From NCBI GenBank assembly GCA_025093985.1, contig JACAAK010000001.1:868001-932000 (forward strand): DNA of 64,000 bases. Direction: 5' to 3'. The notes beneath the pieces are model-generated. The model was not told the DNA's origin and searched no databases. It saw only the letters and a list, made by a program, of their open reading frames with translations. The position numbers and the translations under genes are program-made. This document shows positions 34,397 through 45,900 of the stretch, piece after piece (within the stretch, counting starts at the first letter, position 1; each line of letters opens with the position of its first letter). The DNA comes from Calvatia gigantea (lineage: Eukaryota; Basidiomycota; Agaricomycetes; Agaricales; Lycoperdaceae).

Positions 34397-34964
34397 TCAC
34401 CCTCGACTCGGATCCTTTTATCTGGTACTTTTGACGGAGTTTCCGTTTGAGCAAAGAGACTTTCGATGTATCCATATTCTTCATGCACAACCGGACGAAC
34501 TCGCACGATAACGTCGCATTTTGCAATTTCTAACGTCAATACTACTATGATTCCAATTGGATACTTCTCACTAATTCTCCTTCGTCAGTGGTTGGCGGGT
34601 TGGGAACTCTAAACGTCGGGACGTTTCCCCTCTTTAAGTCAGTCAAAGAGAGCTAAGGCTCCAACAAATACTACCGGCTTTGATGGATGTTTGCGGTATT
34701 GGAAAAAGGCCGTAATGTCGCGTATCCGATTCTCATGCCGACAACAAGAATCAGCCAAATGACTATTATTAGTCCCTTCAATAGCTATTGTCGACTACGA
34801 AGCGCGGGAGGGGAAACAATCACCCTGTCTAGACACAGATGACAAGCGGCTATGATACGAGGGCCTTCACACGACAACTCGTTTACAAACAATCACTACT
34901 TGAACGGCCAGTATCCCACTCTCCCCTGGAGGTCCCTTGATATTGATCATACCATAATGTAGAT
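34397..34964. other. Spacer, no gene seen
   Basis: Between chitin synthase and the F-box gene, both on the plus strand. A minus-strand frame at 34273-34539 overlaps the chitin synthase 3' end and has no motif. Confidence 0.5.
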
Positions 34965-36482
34965 ATGCACATTGCAGAAGAGATCCACTTCGTCAATGTA
35001 ACTTTACGGCGTCTGGACCTCGAAATTCAACGCCTGGAGAACCTACGGATAGAGTTGCGCAGGAGACTGAACCAGTTGAATGTTCTTCCAAATGCGCTCC
35101 CTCCCGAAACGCTCTCCCTCGTCTTTGAAGCCATGTGCACGCTTCCCAGTGACCTCAAATGTCACGATTCCCATTTCCCGTTGATCCTTACCTCAGTTTG
35201 TTCCCATTGGCGGCAGATCGCATTCGCCACACCAACAATCTGGCAGGCCCTTGACGTGCGTGCCTATGACCAAAATACGATATCAAGAACTGCCCCAACG
35301 TTAGTGCAGCTGTATGCACACCACGTAGGGGTACTCGCTCTATCTCTTCGGATCAACCTTGACCAGGCTGGCGCACCCAAGCGCAAACGTTTGTCCAGAG
35401 CAAACCGTGTCCCCGTTTCCGACTTCTTCAAATTCATTTTCAGAGAGTACGCAAGCAAATTGGGGGCTCTGGTGCTCGTTCATGTCCCACGACAATGGTG
35501 GCCTCTATTATCCACAAGTGTTCCCTCATCCACTATGCTACCACGTTTGAAACGAGTCTCGTTTTCCTGGGCCGAGAAACTCAGAGACCCTGTTCCCACG
35601 CTCTTCCAAGACGACACCGTCCCCCACCTCACCCACGTCTCGTTATCTGGACAGCGACTACCAATAGAATTGCCCTGGAACAGGATCACTTTTCTCGAAT
35701 TGGAGGAGATGAACGTAGAGCAGTGCATAGGGTTGCTCGTGCATTGTCCCCACCTAATAGAGTACCATTGCCAAAGGAGCATCCTCCCCAGTCCTCATGT
35801 TGAACGCGGCAGTGTGCGGCGGGTCAAGGTAGTTCCGCACCTAGAATGTATGAGTTGGGACTTCGGTCTTACGGAGTGGGATGCAATATTGATGACTCAC
35901 GCGCACCTTCCGTCGTTGCGACGGATGGCTTGGAGGGAGAATGCGTACAGTAACGCGTTCACGGGTGATTCGCGAGAATCTCTGTATCACTCACTCCGCG
36001 GTCAGTTTATGTCCAGGTTGCAGACACTGACTGTATTTGAGTGCTCTCTGTGCCTTTGGACTATCGAGGAACTTTGCGCTGTCCTCCCAAGCACACTGCA
36101 GGAGCTCCACTTGGTAGAAGGGCAGACAGAGAAAGATGTATCACACTCCCTGCGCTTCTTGACTCTCAGTGGCGATGATCCCAACTTTCATCATCTGCCT
36201 CATCTGCAAGTCCTCGGCATGACATATCCCCATTCGACGCACATAAAGCCAGACAATTTGATTACTTCAATACTGGAGTTCCTACGTTCCAGGCGTGAGG
36301 GACCTCCGGAGAAATGGAAAAATAATACATGCCTTCGAAGCTTGCGCTTGGTCGGCCCATTCTCTGGACTTCTCGAAAATGCCGGCTGGAATCCGACCCA
36401 ACTCGATACACTTCAGCTGCTTGTACAAGATGGTGTCAGGTTAGAAATACTGAACACGAACGGAGAAATTCTTGAGCAATGA
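34965..36482 (+). CDS. F-box-like protein (intronless)
   Basis: A single 505-residue frame, unusual here because every other long gene is split. The N-terminal helix (HFVNVTLRRLDLEIQRLENL) is coiled coil, followed by the F-box-like stretch LPPETLSLVFEAMCTLPSD ... LILTSVCSHWRQIAFATPTIWQAL, the pattern of the very large Agaricomycete F-box/LRR-like family thought to present substrates to SCF ubiquitin ligases. The rest is irregular Leu-rich (THVSLSGQRLPIELPW, LVHCPHLIEYH, LPHLQVLGM), consistent with degenerate LRRs. The ATG at 34965 is the first in frame, directly after a stop-rich stretch. Substrate unknown. Such genes expand by duplication, but no second copy is in this window. Confidence 0.85.
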   Translation: MHIAEEIHFVNVTLRRLDLEIQRLENLRIELRRRLNQLNVLPNALPPETLSLVFEAMCTLPSDLKCHDSHFPLILTSVCSHWRQIAFATPTIWQALDVRAYDQNTISRTAPTLVQLYAHHVGVLALSLRINLDQAGAPKRKRLSRANRVPVSDFFKFIFREYASKLGALVLVHVPRQWWPLLSTSVPSSTMLPRLKRVSFSWAEKLRDPVPTLFQDDTVPHLTHVSLSGQRLPIELPWNRITFLELEEMNVEQCIGLLVHCPHLIEYHCQRSILPSPHVERGSVRRVKVVPHLECMSWDFGLTEWDAILMTHAHLPSLRRMAWRENAYSNAFTGDSRESLYHSLRGQFMSRLQTLTVFECSLCLWTIEELCAVLPSTLQELHLVEGQTEKDVSHSLRFLTLSGDDPNFHHLPHLQVLGMTYPHSTHIKPDNLITSILEFLRSRREGPPEKWKNNTCLRSLRLVGPFSGLLENAGWNPTQLDTLQLLVQDGVRLEILNTNGEILEQ

Positions 36483-37403
36483 AGGACAGTGGTGCCTTTC
36501 TAAAAGATAAAACGACTAGTATATGGTCATGTTTCGGGCTTCTTTTGACTGTGGTCAATAGCCTCGTGCTTCTTAACATGTATTACTCCAGTATTTCCTG
36601 CATGTCCTACCATCCTCTAGCCCAAAAATAATCTAGATCATTGAGGGAGTGTCACATTGTGTCGCACCATGTCAAATGACAGTTGTAGTACTCACTGCGC
36701 AGTTTCTTGATCCGTGACGATGACCCTAGTTGGCACTTCCCCATGTTTGGTAGTATTCACTGTTTACCACCATCCCTTCCCCCAATCTGCATGAAATTTG
36801 GTATTATAGATCATTGAATTTCAAAAATGTTCTCCGTTTTTCTTTTCATATTCTTTCGTGGACTGGGGTTCCACAGTCTAGAAGTTGCTGAGGATTTAAA
36901 TAGTCAAAGTGAGGCTGAGAAACCAAGGGAAAAAACCACCCAACTTTGGTGTGTCAAGTGACTAGAAACCACTATCATTCCTGCAGAAACCTCATGAGTG
37001 ACATCATTCAATGATTTTTCAACCCTGATTTGTGATGCTTGATGAGCAATTTCGTATTGAAACCACCTAATCTTGTTTTCAAGAGTCCGTCTCGTCCGAC
37101 CTCGGCAAGATTCCACAGGTTTCTCACTGACTCTGAACGTGAGATCATGTACTCAAGCTTCTGGTGTTCTCACCATTCTGTGTGTCAACTTTCCTCTGCT
37201 GGTCTTTCCCCCATTTCATCTCCTTGTCACCCACCGTGTTTCTCCAAGTGATTGATTCAACCTCTGGACCTGCGAAATTCCAATTTACTATAAACAGGCT
37301 GCCCTCCAGCACTTGACATTATTTCCTACTCTGTGCCACACTTCTTGCTTTAACATCTCTTGGTAGGGTTGCTCGGGCGGGTTCAACGCTGTATCACACC
37401 GAG
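36483..37403. other. Spacer; 5' flank of ICMT-like copy 1
   Basis: No gene seen. About 37068-37275 is similar to 63811-64000 at the right edge of the window (shared 'agattccaca', 'actcaagctt', 'gtgttctca', 'attcaac' and 'ggacctg' in the same order and spacing). Confidence 0.55.
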
Positions 37404-38237
37404 ATGCTTCCTCTCATCAGGATTCCTTGTATTCTGGTCGCTACGGTTGGGTTGCACGTTGGTATTACTCCACCTAACCCTCCTCCGTCAAAAGAAGAGA
37501 GGGCCGCCTCCACAAAGCTAGAAACCTTCATCGGGAATCATTCTCTTCCTCCGACTTTCCGGGTGCGTGATACATACACTGTTTGTTCATGCCATCGCAA
37601 GCGAACCTGAATATTGGTATCATTTAGGGCATGTGTTGGGGTATAACCTTTGTTGAAGTCGCTACCGTTCTTGCCAGCTATGCGCCATCGTTGCCCATAT
37701 CTAAAACCATCCTCTCAAACCTGATATTCGCTCATGGAAGTGCGGAGCGCATTCACGCATCGCCGCTTTTCCTCGCCGGATTATTTTCGGCTACACTGGG
37801 AGGATGGATTAGACATAAGTGTTACAAGGCGCTAGGAACTATGTTCACTTACCAGATGAGCATCCGCAAGAACCATACTCTCGTAACCTCTGGTCCTTAT
37901 AGCGTGGTTCGCCATCCCTCGTACACTGGCGCCCTATTTGTATTTACTGGGATGCTGCTGTTACACGGGGCAAAGGTGAGCTCTGACATACTCCCTGATG
38001 AATTAGAATGTGACCAGACACCTGGGCTAGGGCTCCTGGTTAAGGGAGAGTGGCGCACTGGAAACCAAGTTCATACGAGGTCTCGTCACCGCTTCAGTTG
38101 CTCTGATATTTACTGCTGCCTTCGCATTGCTACAACGGATGTTTAAAGAGGACGAGATCTTACACCGGCGTTGCGGTGAAGAATGGGAGGATTGGGCGAG
38201 AAAGGTTCCGTACAGATTGATACCTTGGGTGATATGA
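37404..38237 (+). CDS. ICMT-like isoprenylcysteine carboxyl methyltransferase, copy 1
   Basis: Membrane methyltransferase family (Ste14/ICMT and PEMT-like) that methylates the prenylated C-terminal cysteine of Ras-type proteins or mating factors. The ATG at 37404 gives an N-terminal hydrophobic segment and the linker PPNPPPSKEERAASTKLE. Intron 1 (gtgcgtgata...atcatttag) precedes GMCWGITFVEVATVLA. The family core is TLVTSGPYSVVRHPSYTGAL, followed by a hydrophobic stretch. Intron 2 (gtgagctctg...gggctag) leads to SWLRESGALETKFIRG and the C-terminal signature EEWEDWARKVPYRLIPWVI (E-x-Y-x-x-Y-x-x-x-x-P type), TGA 38235-38237. Close in sequence and identical in intron positions to copy 2 at 41851. 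Confidence 0.85.
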
Positions 38238-38695
38238 AGGGTCATACCAACCCCCAGTATTTTTGTTTGAGGGTTCTCCCATACTATTGTTTTCGGCTTG
38301 GGTTTATTCGACTCGCGAAGGATTATGAACACGCTTTCGCGGGGGTGCTCTATGAGTCAACGCTTCAGTGCGTACCAACCAAGTGCTAAGGAGTACTAAG
38401 AGTCTCTCGTAAAAGAGATACCCGACGCACCTGGTATATATAGGGCAAAAAATAGATGACCTCCCAGAGGGCGAGTAGGAGAGGCTCAGGCGGTTGCCGG
38501 CGGCGTGCTGGGGTTAGCCACTGCCCAGAAGAAAGAGGATGATAGAAGCCCGCGGACCATATGTCTTGAGTCCGTTCTCCAAACCGTATCTTGTGGATAT
38601 TTGGCTCCGGCGACACAAATTTCGGCCAATTAGCGATATATACAAGAACACCGAGCAAGAACTCAGGTCCCTGGATCAAGCAACAATACAAATGC
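38238..38695. other. Convergent spacer
   Basis: Between ICMT-like copy 1 (+) and the R3H gene (-). No supported feature; presumably both 3' UTRs. Confidence 0.5.
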
Positions 38696-40254
38696 TTACA
38701 AAAAGAGATAATCATAGAAAGAAGTATGTTTACGCATATTGCCTGTCCTCAGGTTGGCCGCCCGGCGTTTCCTTTTGTTCGCGAGCCGTCGAGTGCGGAC
38801 AGGAGAACGGGAAGGCGATGATGAGCTCCTAATCCATCGCCTATCGGAGAGATTAGTCGGTTGTTCATGGTGCGATATCCTAACAGAGCGAGGTTCATTA
38901 GACTCTGCAAGAACCTCCCGCACTAACTTCGTAGCGTCTTGGGTCAGTGTCTTGTCGGGGTCGGTATCCTGCCCACCAGGAGCTGGGTGGGTTTCATGTG
39001 CCGGGGTATAGTCGTTCACCAGTTTAAGGCTGGCAAAGGAGTCAGCGAGCTCTTGTCCTGTCCCATTGTCGGACTCGTCCCCATCGGCATCACCGCTGAG
39101 GACAGACCATCCATCCTCCTCCCTCAGGCTACCAAGGTTGTCTGCCATTCGGTTCGTAGTGACAGGTGAGGGTATAAGGGAACCTTCTTGGATCGATTCA
39201 AGGGTGCTGGTTGCGGCAGTAGTCGCCGTAGGTTGAGGGCCAGCAAGAGTCGGTTCATCGACGTCCGAATCAATAAGTTCGCGGTCGGAGATGAAGTCAG
39301 AGTCCACGTCAGTAGTATCTGGTTGAGAAGAATAGTCTATGTCTGTGATTGGAGGGGTTTCCAGTGTCGCAGTTGCCCTGTAGTCGGGTTGTTGAACGTT
39401 GGGACGCAGAAGGTAAGTAAGACGTCCTTTCGAGTCCCCCTTGCCTGGAATGGTACAGATGCAATGAAATACCGGTATGATTGAAGGATTGCAGTGACCT
39501 ACTGAAACTGACAACCTCATGGTATCGAGCACAACAATGCACAATATAACGTGCAAAAGCATCATCAGCGATGCTCCATACGAGTTGCAAGGGAGTACGG
39601 GAGACTTCCTTGATAGCTCCAGTGGTTCCGATTTCTCTGCCCTCGTTTACTTCGAGCTGCAGAGTAGCAAGTCCGGCAGCATTGGATTCATCCGGTCGAA
39701 GCATGACCCCACCTTGGAGCCATTCCACCATTTCTCCTTCAACGTCTCGGACGAGGGCTTCGGCCCTTCCTCCCGCCCGACGCAGTTCTTTTCGCATACC
39801 TTTCATGCTCAGTGAAAAGCGGCCCGCATTGGCAGACACAGGATCGTGACGAGGAAGAACGGCAACGGGTACTTTGACAGTCCGAGGAAGATATGAGGGC
39901 AAAGGTTCGGGGAACGTAGGCCGGTTCGAGGGAGTCGGCAAGATGTAATCCATCCTGGTTGCAGCAACTACATGCGGATTTCCAACAAAATGTGCTGCAG
40001 AAGGTGCTGGTCACGCTTTGTTGAGAGGGATTAACAGGGCGAAACAGACCATTATCCTTGCGCCGGACCCAGCGCTTGCCCTCGTTCTGGTCCCTTCGGA
40101 GTTTCTTGAATCTGACCTGAGTAGAGGCGGCTTGGTCCTGACCAGCAGAAGGTCCTTCATGAAGGTGAGCATAACGGTCCTTCAAGCCTGGGTTTCGAAG
40201 GATGGATGGAAACGAAAGCACCGGAGCAGGAGGCGTGGTGACTGCTTCAGCCAT
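38696..40254 (-). CDS. R3H-domain protein with R3H-associated N-terminal region
   Basis: The R3H fold binds single-stranded nucleic acid. The ATG at 40254 gives MAEAVTTPPAPVLSFPSILR, RYAHLHEGPSA and GKRWVRRKDN, then an intron (40049-39995, gtctgt...ctgcag) and AHFVGNPHVVAATRMDYILP, PSYLPRTVKVP and LKGMRKELRRAGGRAEALVR, as I recall for the R3H-associated region. The R3H core is LVWSIADDAFARYIVHCCAR, with Arg-x3-His in RYIVH. An intron (gtaggtcact...attccag) leads to KGDSKGRLTYLLRPNV, then a long acidic disordered tail with TDIDYSSQPDTTDVD and a basic C-terminus (RTRRLANKRKRRAANLR), stop TAA 38698-38696. Without the first intron the gene would look frameshifted; with it the frame is clean. Confidence 0.72.
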
Positions 40255-40325
40255 TTCCTCAGGTGCGTTAGCCTATCTCAACCTGATGATAGTCTATCTT
40301 GGTAGAGAATTAAGGACAATATATA

Positions 40326-40744
40326 TCACTCACAAGGACTGCAATGTCCCAGTCGCCCGAAGATGACGGCTTTAGAGTCGCCAATTATCACTATCGAGTC
40401 ACAGGGACTCATGCTGTATCTTATATAGCCGGGCGGCAAGCGGCCGGCACCGATTGCCCCTGGCTGCTGACTGCAAACTTGTACCTCAACAGGTCGTCGT
40501 TTATCTGAGTCCAATCTCATGGTTTTCGTTCTTGCAACCATCTGTGAATTCACCTGTGTCGCGTGCGCAGGATTTGATACACAAGTGGTTGGTTTCGAAG
40601 GATTCTCAAATCTACTGATGATGCTTTCCGCTTCAAGCCCCCGCCTGAGCATCGGCTTGAAATCCAAGAGGGGGAAACTTTAGATTTCAAGCCCTTGGCA
40701 GTAGGGAAAACATCATTGATAGAGGACGAGGTATTTCCCGGCAT
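40326..40744 (-). other. Doubtful open frames upstream of the R3H gene
   Basis: The ATG at 40744 opens MPGNTSSSINDVFPTAKGLK. A second frame (offset +2, i.e. -1) then reads LDFKPMLRRGLEAESIISRF, NPSKPTTCVS, QMVARTKTMRLDSDKRRPVE and PPGYIRYSMSPCDSIVIIGD. No family recognised and no intron joins them. It may be a decayed gene, the R3H 5' UTR, or chance. Confidence 0.2.
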
Positions 40745-40922
40745 CACCCGTTCGCCATCTTGACTAGGTTAGCTGTGTGCACAAAAATCCGTGAGGCGAA
40801 GGAGCGATGGGAGTAATAGTTTTATCCCTCCTAAAGCATCCCGGCTTTACGAAGGCTATTAATACCCATTAGATAGGCTTTAGTACCCTAACCTCGGTGT
40901 GAAACGCGTAGTTAACTATAGC

Positions 40923-40982
40923 AAAAATCCCATAGCAACTGGTGCGTTAATCGATAACTACCTATCGCAACTTGGGATTTTT
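40923..40982. repeat. Small inverted repeat (hairpin candidate)
   Basis: Arms aaaaatccca (40923-40932) and tgggattttt (40973-40982) are perfect 10-nt inverted repeats around a 40-nt loop. They lie in the AT-rich spacer between the R3H gene and ICMT-like copy 2, with a related 'caaaaatcc' at about 40781. It could be a fragment of a small inverted-repeat element. Confidence 0.5.
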
Positions 40983-41850
40983 ACGCCCAGATCTTAATTA
41001 AACTCGTACTGAGAAAGGTGGAAGTTGATAAAACAAGGCATTAGGAATGACAGAATTTGGAGCCCACTGTCCTCTGGGCTGGGGCCGGAGGAGATCGGAT
41101 ATTCTGCGACGCCTTAGGCCTTAGGGAGCGAAGACAGGAGGTTCGTCACCATCTGAGCAGCGCGACAGGTGCTCAGCAGAAGGAATTGCTCAATGAGGTT
41201 AATGAGGATGTGACCAGACTTGGAATAAGCTTTTGGGTGCCGCGAGCCAGATCTAAACAAGCTACACTCGTCGGGTTGCCCCGGCCATGGTCGTGCACGT
41301 TCTCCAAAGAACGTGGGGAGGCGCATCTGGAAATGGGCCTCAAGCCCCTCGAGCGCCCTGGATGACCCACCGTTCACTGGCAAGCCCTCAGGCCTCAGTC
41401 GACTCGTCAACGTTCTTAATTAAATAAATGATTGGTCTTCATGAAGTCCACAAACTGAATGTATATATGGCCAGAAAAATGGCCAAGGGGATGTGTGTGC
41501 GTGTGTGGCCCGCTGCCAGTTCGTTCCTCAGGGAACGAGGGAGTTATTCCTTGTTGCATCCGTCCAGCGAGTCGAGTTGGACGTGGAACCACTTTTACCC
41601 GAGCTTCTGGTGTTCTCGTCAGGTGTGTCGAGTTTATTCTCTTGTTCGTTTATCCTTTTCATTTCTTCTCTCGTAGCTCTACCGTGACTAGGGGGCCGAT
41701 TAAAGTTCGGGGCCTGAACTTTTTCTCTCCCAGTATAAGTAACCCATCGTTTGGCATCTGATACCGTTGCTTGCTTTGATACCGCACCTCTCCCTCATTA
41801 TCTCTTGGTACGACCGCTCGGGATAGGCTCAACGTCATATCGCATCGGCA

Positions 41851-42688
41851 ATGCTGCCACTTGTCAAGGTTCCTTGTATTCTTGTTGCCATGGTTGGCTT
41901 ACAGACAGCAGTCACTCCACCTCATCCCCCTCCATCAGAAGAGGAGAAAGCGGCCTCTACAAGACTGGAAGTTATTCTCAAACAGCGCTCTGGTCCCTTA
42001 ATCGTCAAAGTGCGTTAATAAACTATACATGAATGATGCACATGGACGCGTTAAACCTGATTCGACACGTCATTTAGAGTATTTGTTGGGGCACAGCTTT
42101 CGCTGAGATTGCTGTTATCCTTGCCAATTGTGCACCGTCGTTGCCCGTATCTAAAACCATCCTCTCGAATCTGATATTCGCCGATGGGGTCGCAGAGCGG
42201 ATCCACCCGTCTCCGTTGTTTTTCGTCGGCTCGTTTTTAACTGCGCTGGGAGGGTGGATTAGATATAAGTGTTACAAGGCGCTAGGGAGCCTCTTCACTT
42301 ACGAAATGAGTATACGGAAGGACCACACTCTTGTAACTTCTGGTCCTTATGCTGTCGTTCGTCATCCCGGGTACGCTGGTATTCTTGTCACGATTGTTGG
42401 AATGCTGCTGTTACATGGGGCAAAGGTGGGCGCTGATGATCTTCTGGAATTGATTGGCAATTAACCGCGTACCTGGACTAGGGTTCCTGGTTCAGGGAGA
42501 GTGGTGTGCTGGAGACCAAGTTCATGGAAGGAATCACTGTCGTCAACCTTGCTCTGGTCTTCACCATTACTACTGGGCTGCTGAAGCGTATGTCAAAAGA
42601 GGACGAGGCATTGCATCAGCATTGTGGTAAGGAGTGGGAAGACTGGGCGAGGAGGGTTCCGTACAAATTGATACCATGGCTGTTCTAA
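41851..42688 (+). CDS. ICMT-like isoprenylcysteine carboxyl methyltransferase, copy 2
   Basis: Same three-exon structure as copy 1. The ATG at 41851 gives MLPLVKVPCILVAMVGL and PPHPPPSEEEKAASTRLE. After intron 1 (gtgcgttaat...gtcatttag) come SICWGTAFAEIAVILA, SLPVSKTILSNLIFADG, GGWIRYKCYKALGSLFTYEM and TLVTSGPYAVVRHPGYAG. After intron 2 (gtgggcgctg...ctggactag) come GSWFRESGVLETKFMEG and the C-terminal KEWEDWARRVPYKLIPWLF. Long stretches are identical to copy 1 (YKCYKALG, ISKTILSNLIFA versus VSKTILSNLIFA), while loops and the N-terminus have diverged, so the duplication is not very recent. An R3H gene on the opposite strand separates the copies. Confidence 0.85.
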
Positions 42689-42980
42689 GGGAGTAAATTT
42701 CCAGTATCTTATTTGATAGTTCTATCATGTATGCTGCTTTCTCCTTGGGGTCTATCTGCTCATGGACAATTGTGGCACACTTCCGCGAAAGAGATATTCG
42801 ACTAATGTATTACATTATATCAAACCCTAACGAACAACTCGAAGCAGGAGTGGATATGGTATAGCAGGACTGGGTCGAGAAACTTATGACATTTCCTCGT
42901 CGGTGTCTGAGAGCATCTCCTTGCTCTTGCTGTAGATCTGCATTAGCCCCTGTGGGACTTCGTTGAGGAGGTTAAAGTGC

Positions 42981-45900
42981 TTACAATTGCTTTTTGCGTG
43001 GATTAGTGGCCTCTTCGTCGTCATCATCTCTGACAACACGCTTCTTCGTGTTTCGCTAATAACTCGAGTCAGTATAGCAAAAGGGCAAAATCAAACAAAT
43101 ATCAACCTTTTTCGCTGGTCGCTCGAGATCCTCTTCATCTGTGAATATCGCACCATCTTCGTCGCCTTGGTCGCTCGCGGGTTTTCTCAGCTTGCCGCGA
43201 CGTTTCTTGCGAGGTTCACCTTCGTCTCCGCTAGGCGCTTCACTCCTGGGCTTCCTAGCTTTCTTCGGTTTCTTTTCCTTCTCTTCATCGCTTTCCATTC
43301 GTACTTCGCGGGTCCATTCCATTGCTTGCTCTCGGGCAAGGCGACGTTCCTCAGCCAGTTGCTCTGCTTCTACACGGAGCTTCTCTTGGAGCTCACGCTA
43401 GAGAACAAGTATTACCATCAGTATGACATTGACGGAAGTGCAAGAACGGCCAACCTCAGCAGCCTCTTGTTTTTCCTTCTCCGCTTGACGCTTACGACGT
43501 GCAGCCTCGAGACGGGCTTGGGTGTCTGCTTCATGTTGCCTTTGAGCATTGAGGTGATCTTCGGCTTTTCGGAGCATGCTTTCGCCATATTTACGACGAT
43601 TGTCGGCTATATCTTTGCTGTAGGGTACCAGCTGTGTTTTGACACTGGCAAGGGACGCGAATATCCTGGCAATGCATTAGCTTTCTTTGACATTGGGACC
43701 ATACGAGGAAGAAAACTCACTTTTGAGCGTGTGAAGCTTGGTCAATGACCCTCCGAAGATCGGTCAAGGTTCGTTTGCCGGGGGGCAAAGCAAATAGCAT
43801 CTCGGCTGTTTTCTGTTGAATCATGGCGATGTTGTAAACAATAGCTTTGTCCCCAGCTTGAATATGTAAGGCCTATGGTTTATTAGACAGGTAGAATGCT
43901 CAAGATAACATAATAACGTACCTTTTGAGCATATTTCAGTGCGGTATTCATGGAAGGATAAGACTGGTCTTTAGTGGCTTTGGAATACCATGATCTGCAG
44001 AGGCACAGGAGGACAGATACGTTGTGTCCATCATAAAACTTGGATGCTGTCTCATACTAGAGAACCGGTGAGCTAAAACCGTTACAAGGAGGGTGGTCGG
44101 TGAGTTACTTACACTCTCAATTGCGCGGTCGAACTCGTCGCATGCGTAATGACAGTGCCCCATGTTGAAATAGACGCTGCCGTCATCTTTCGACTCTCGG
44201 ACCTTGGCAAATATATCCAGTGCCTCACGGGCATTTTTAATCCTTTTTAGGCCTTCATCTGCCGGTGCCGCCGAGGGTAAAGCGCCACCTAATGTTCCTA
44301 ACGCATCTTCAGCGGTAACAATAGCCAGGCCCTGAGCGGCAAAGGCGCATTGAGGATCCAATTGGAGTGCCTTTTCGTAAAACTCTGCGGACCGTTGGAA
44401 GCCTCGTTTTCGTTCTTTGACGCCATCCGGCGAGTTGTCCCGACTCTCGCGAGATTGGTGGTACTGGATCCAGCCGGCAGCACATAACGAGTATACGTCA
44501 TACTTGTCAAAGTCCTTCAGGGTGCTGAACACGAAGTCTTTTGCAATCTTGATAGAGTTTGTTTGAATAAGGAAATAGGTGTAGAATGCGCGAATGTTGA
44601 GGTTATTGTTTTGAGACGTGAGGCATTGTTTGACCAATTCATGTGCGTCATTGTGCAAGCTAATGTTGGAGACCATCTGAGCTTGTCTGATTTTGGCTTA
44701 GAAGGGGTGGCATCAGTGCAAGTTCATGAAACAAGTGGCCCCGTGCTCACCATCAACATACTCCGGATGTCTAGAAAGGAGCTTCTCATACGCTTCCTTC
44801 GCAAGGCTTTCCTCCCCTTGATCTTCGTACACGCGAGCGAGGTTGTATAGAATGGAAGTGGACATGGCTTCGGAGATATCCGAGCTAAGCGAAGCTGCGG
44901 TCGTAAGGGCGGTTTCATACATCACTCTCGCGGGTGCGTGATTGCCCTCTAAGTGTTGTAGTACACCGAGATTGTTCAAAAGACGTGGATCGACCTTTCC
45001 AGTGGATTCACTGATACGCAAGGCCTCCTTCAATGCTTTGCGCATCCGATCCAGGTTTTCACCTTGCCACAAGCGAGCGACCTCGGCATGCATGTCCATA
45101 TCGTCGAGAATAGCACGAGACGCGCGAGTTGGGGCATGTCCATTCGTCCGTGCCTCCTCGAGCTCGATGTTCTTGCTGATACGGTCAAATAGCTCCCGAG
45201 CTCGTGCCTTCTCTTGTGCCATATCAGCACTTGAAACTCCAGGCCTCGGGTGAGCGCGGAGGGATGCCAACATTACAGTGGCCTCTAGAGACTTTTGGGG
45301 GTTCGGTGGCTGCAGTAGGGTATCGAGGGTATGAATCGCGGCGGGAATCTCGTCTACGATCGTGAGAATGCTTCAGTGGTAATGGGATTAACTAAAACGT
45401 ACCGCGCTGCATTTGCATTTGAGCCATACCGATGGCACCAAGAACGTGCTTTGGCTGTCCCTCCGTCGCTGCGGAATAGAATCTTGTTGCCTGTACGTTA
45501 GAGCCCTCTGCATGGCAAACCCTCCCTGCTCGCAACCAACCCTCTGTCAGGATCGTCAAGGTGTCAGCGAATTGGATGGTACGTTCAGCTAATTTGAGTG
45601 CCTAAAGCATGTGATTATCTCCCACTGTGCTTCTGGTACTGCAAATGACTTTACCCTCTTGAAGTTTCCTTTGCGGAGGAATATCTCACAAAGAGCATTG
45701 GCGGCAGCAGCGCTCTTTTGGTTGGCTCTAAAAGCTGTTTCAACGAGTTTCGTGCCCATGATGAACGCCTGAGTACGTTCTGCTTCCGGCAGCTGCGTGT
45801 TTTTGCTGGCGTTAATCGCGTCGAGGCCGAGGAGTAGCTGAGCGGCCCATTCCGAAGGATTCTATGAATTTCATTAGTGGCACCCTGAAAGAAACGGGTT

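Larger units (their letters stand above)
40255..41850. other. Spacer between the R3H gene and ICMT-like copy 2
   Basis: 1.6 kb. Apart from the doubtful frames at 40326-40744 and the hairpin at 40923-40982 nothing is supported. Overlapping frames on both strands at 41057-41410 have no motif. The last 90 bp before 41851 resemble the matching flank of copy 1 ('ctcttggta', 'ctcgg', 'ctcaacg', 'tatc'). Confidence 0.5.

Noticed and set aside
39990..40050. Apparent +1 frameshift in the R3H gene
   Set aside because: An intron at 40049-39995 (gtctgt...ctgcag) restores the frame exactly (KDN-AHFVGNPHVV), so no lesion is needed.
41057..41410. Overlapping frames on both strands
   Set aside because: No family motif, no intron signals, and both strands are open to a similar extent because of GC-rich composition.
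42963..43748. Long plus-strand frame with hydrophobic Leu/Phe runs
   Set aside because: It is antisense to the charged C-terminal coiled coil of CTR9, whose exons and splice sites are fully supported. Reverse-translating Lys/Glu codons gives Leu/Phe.
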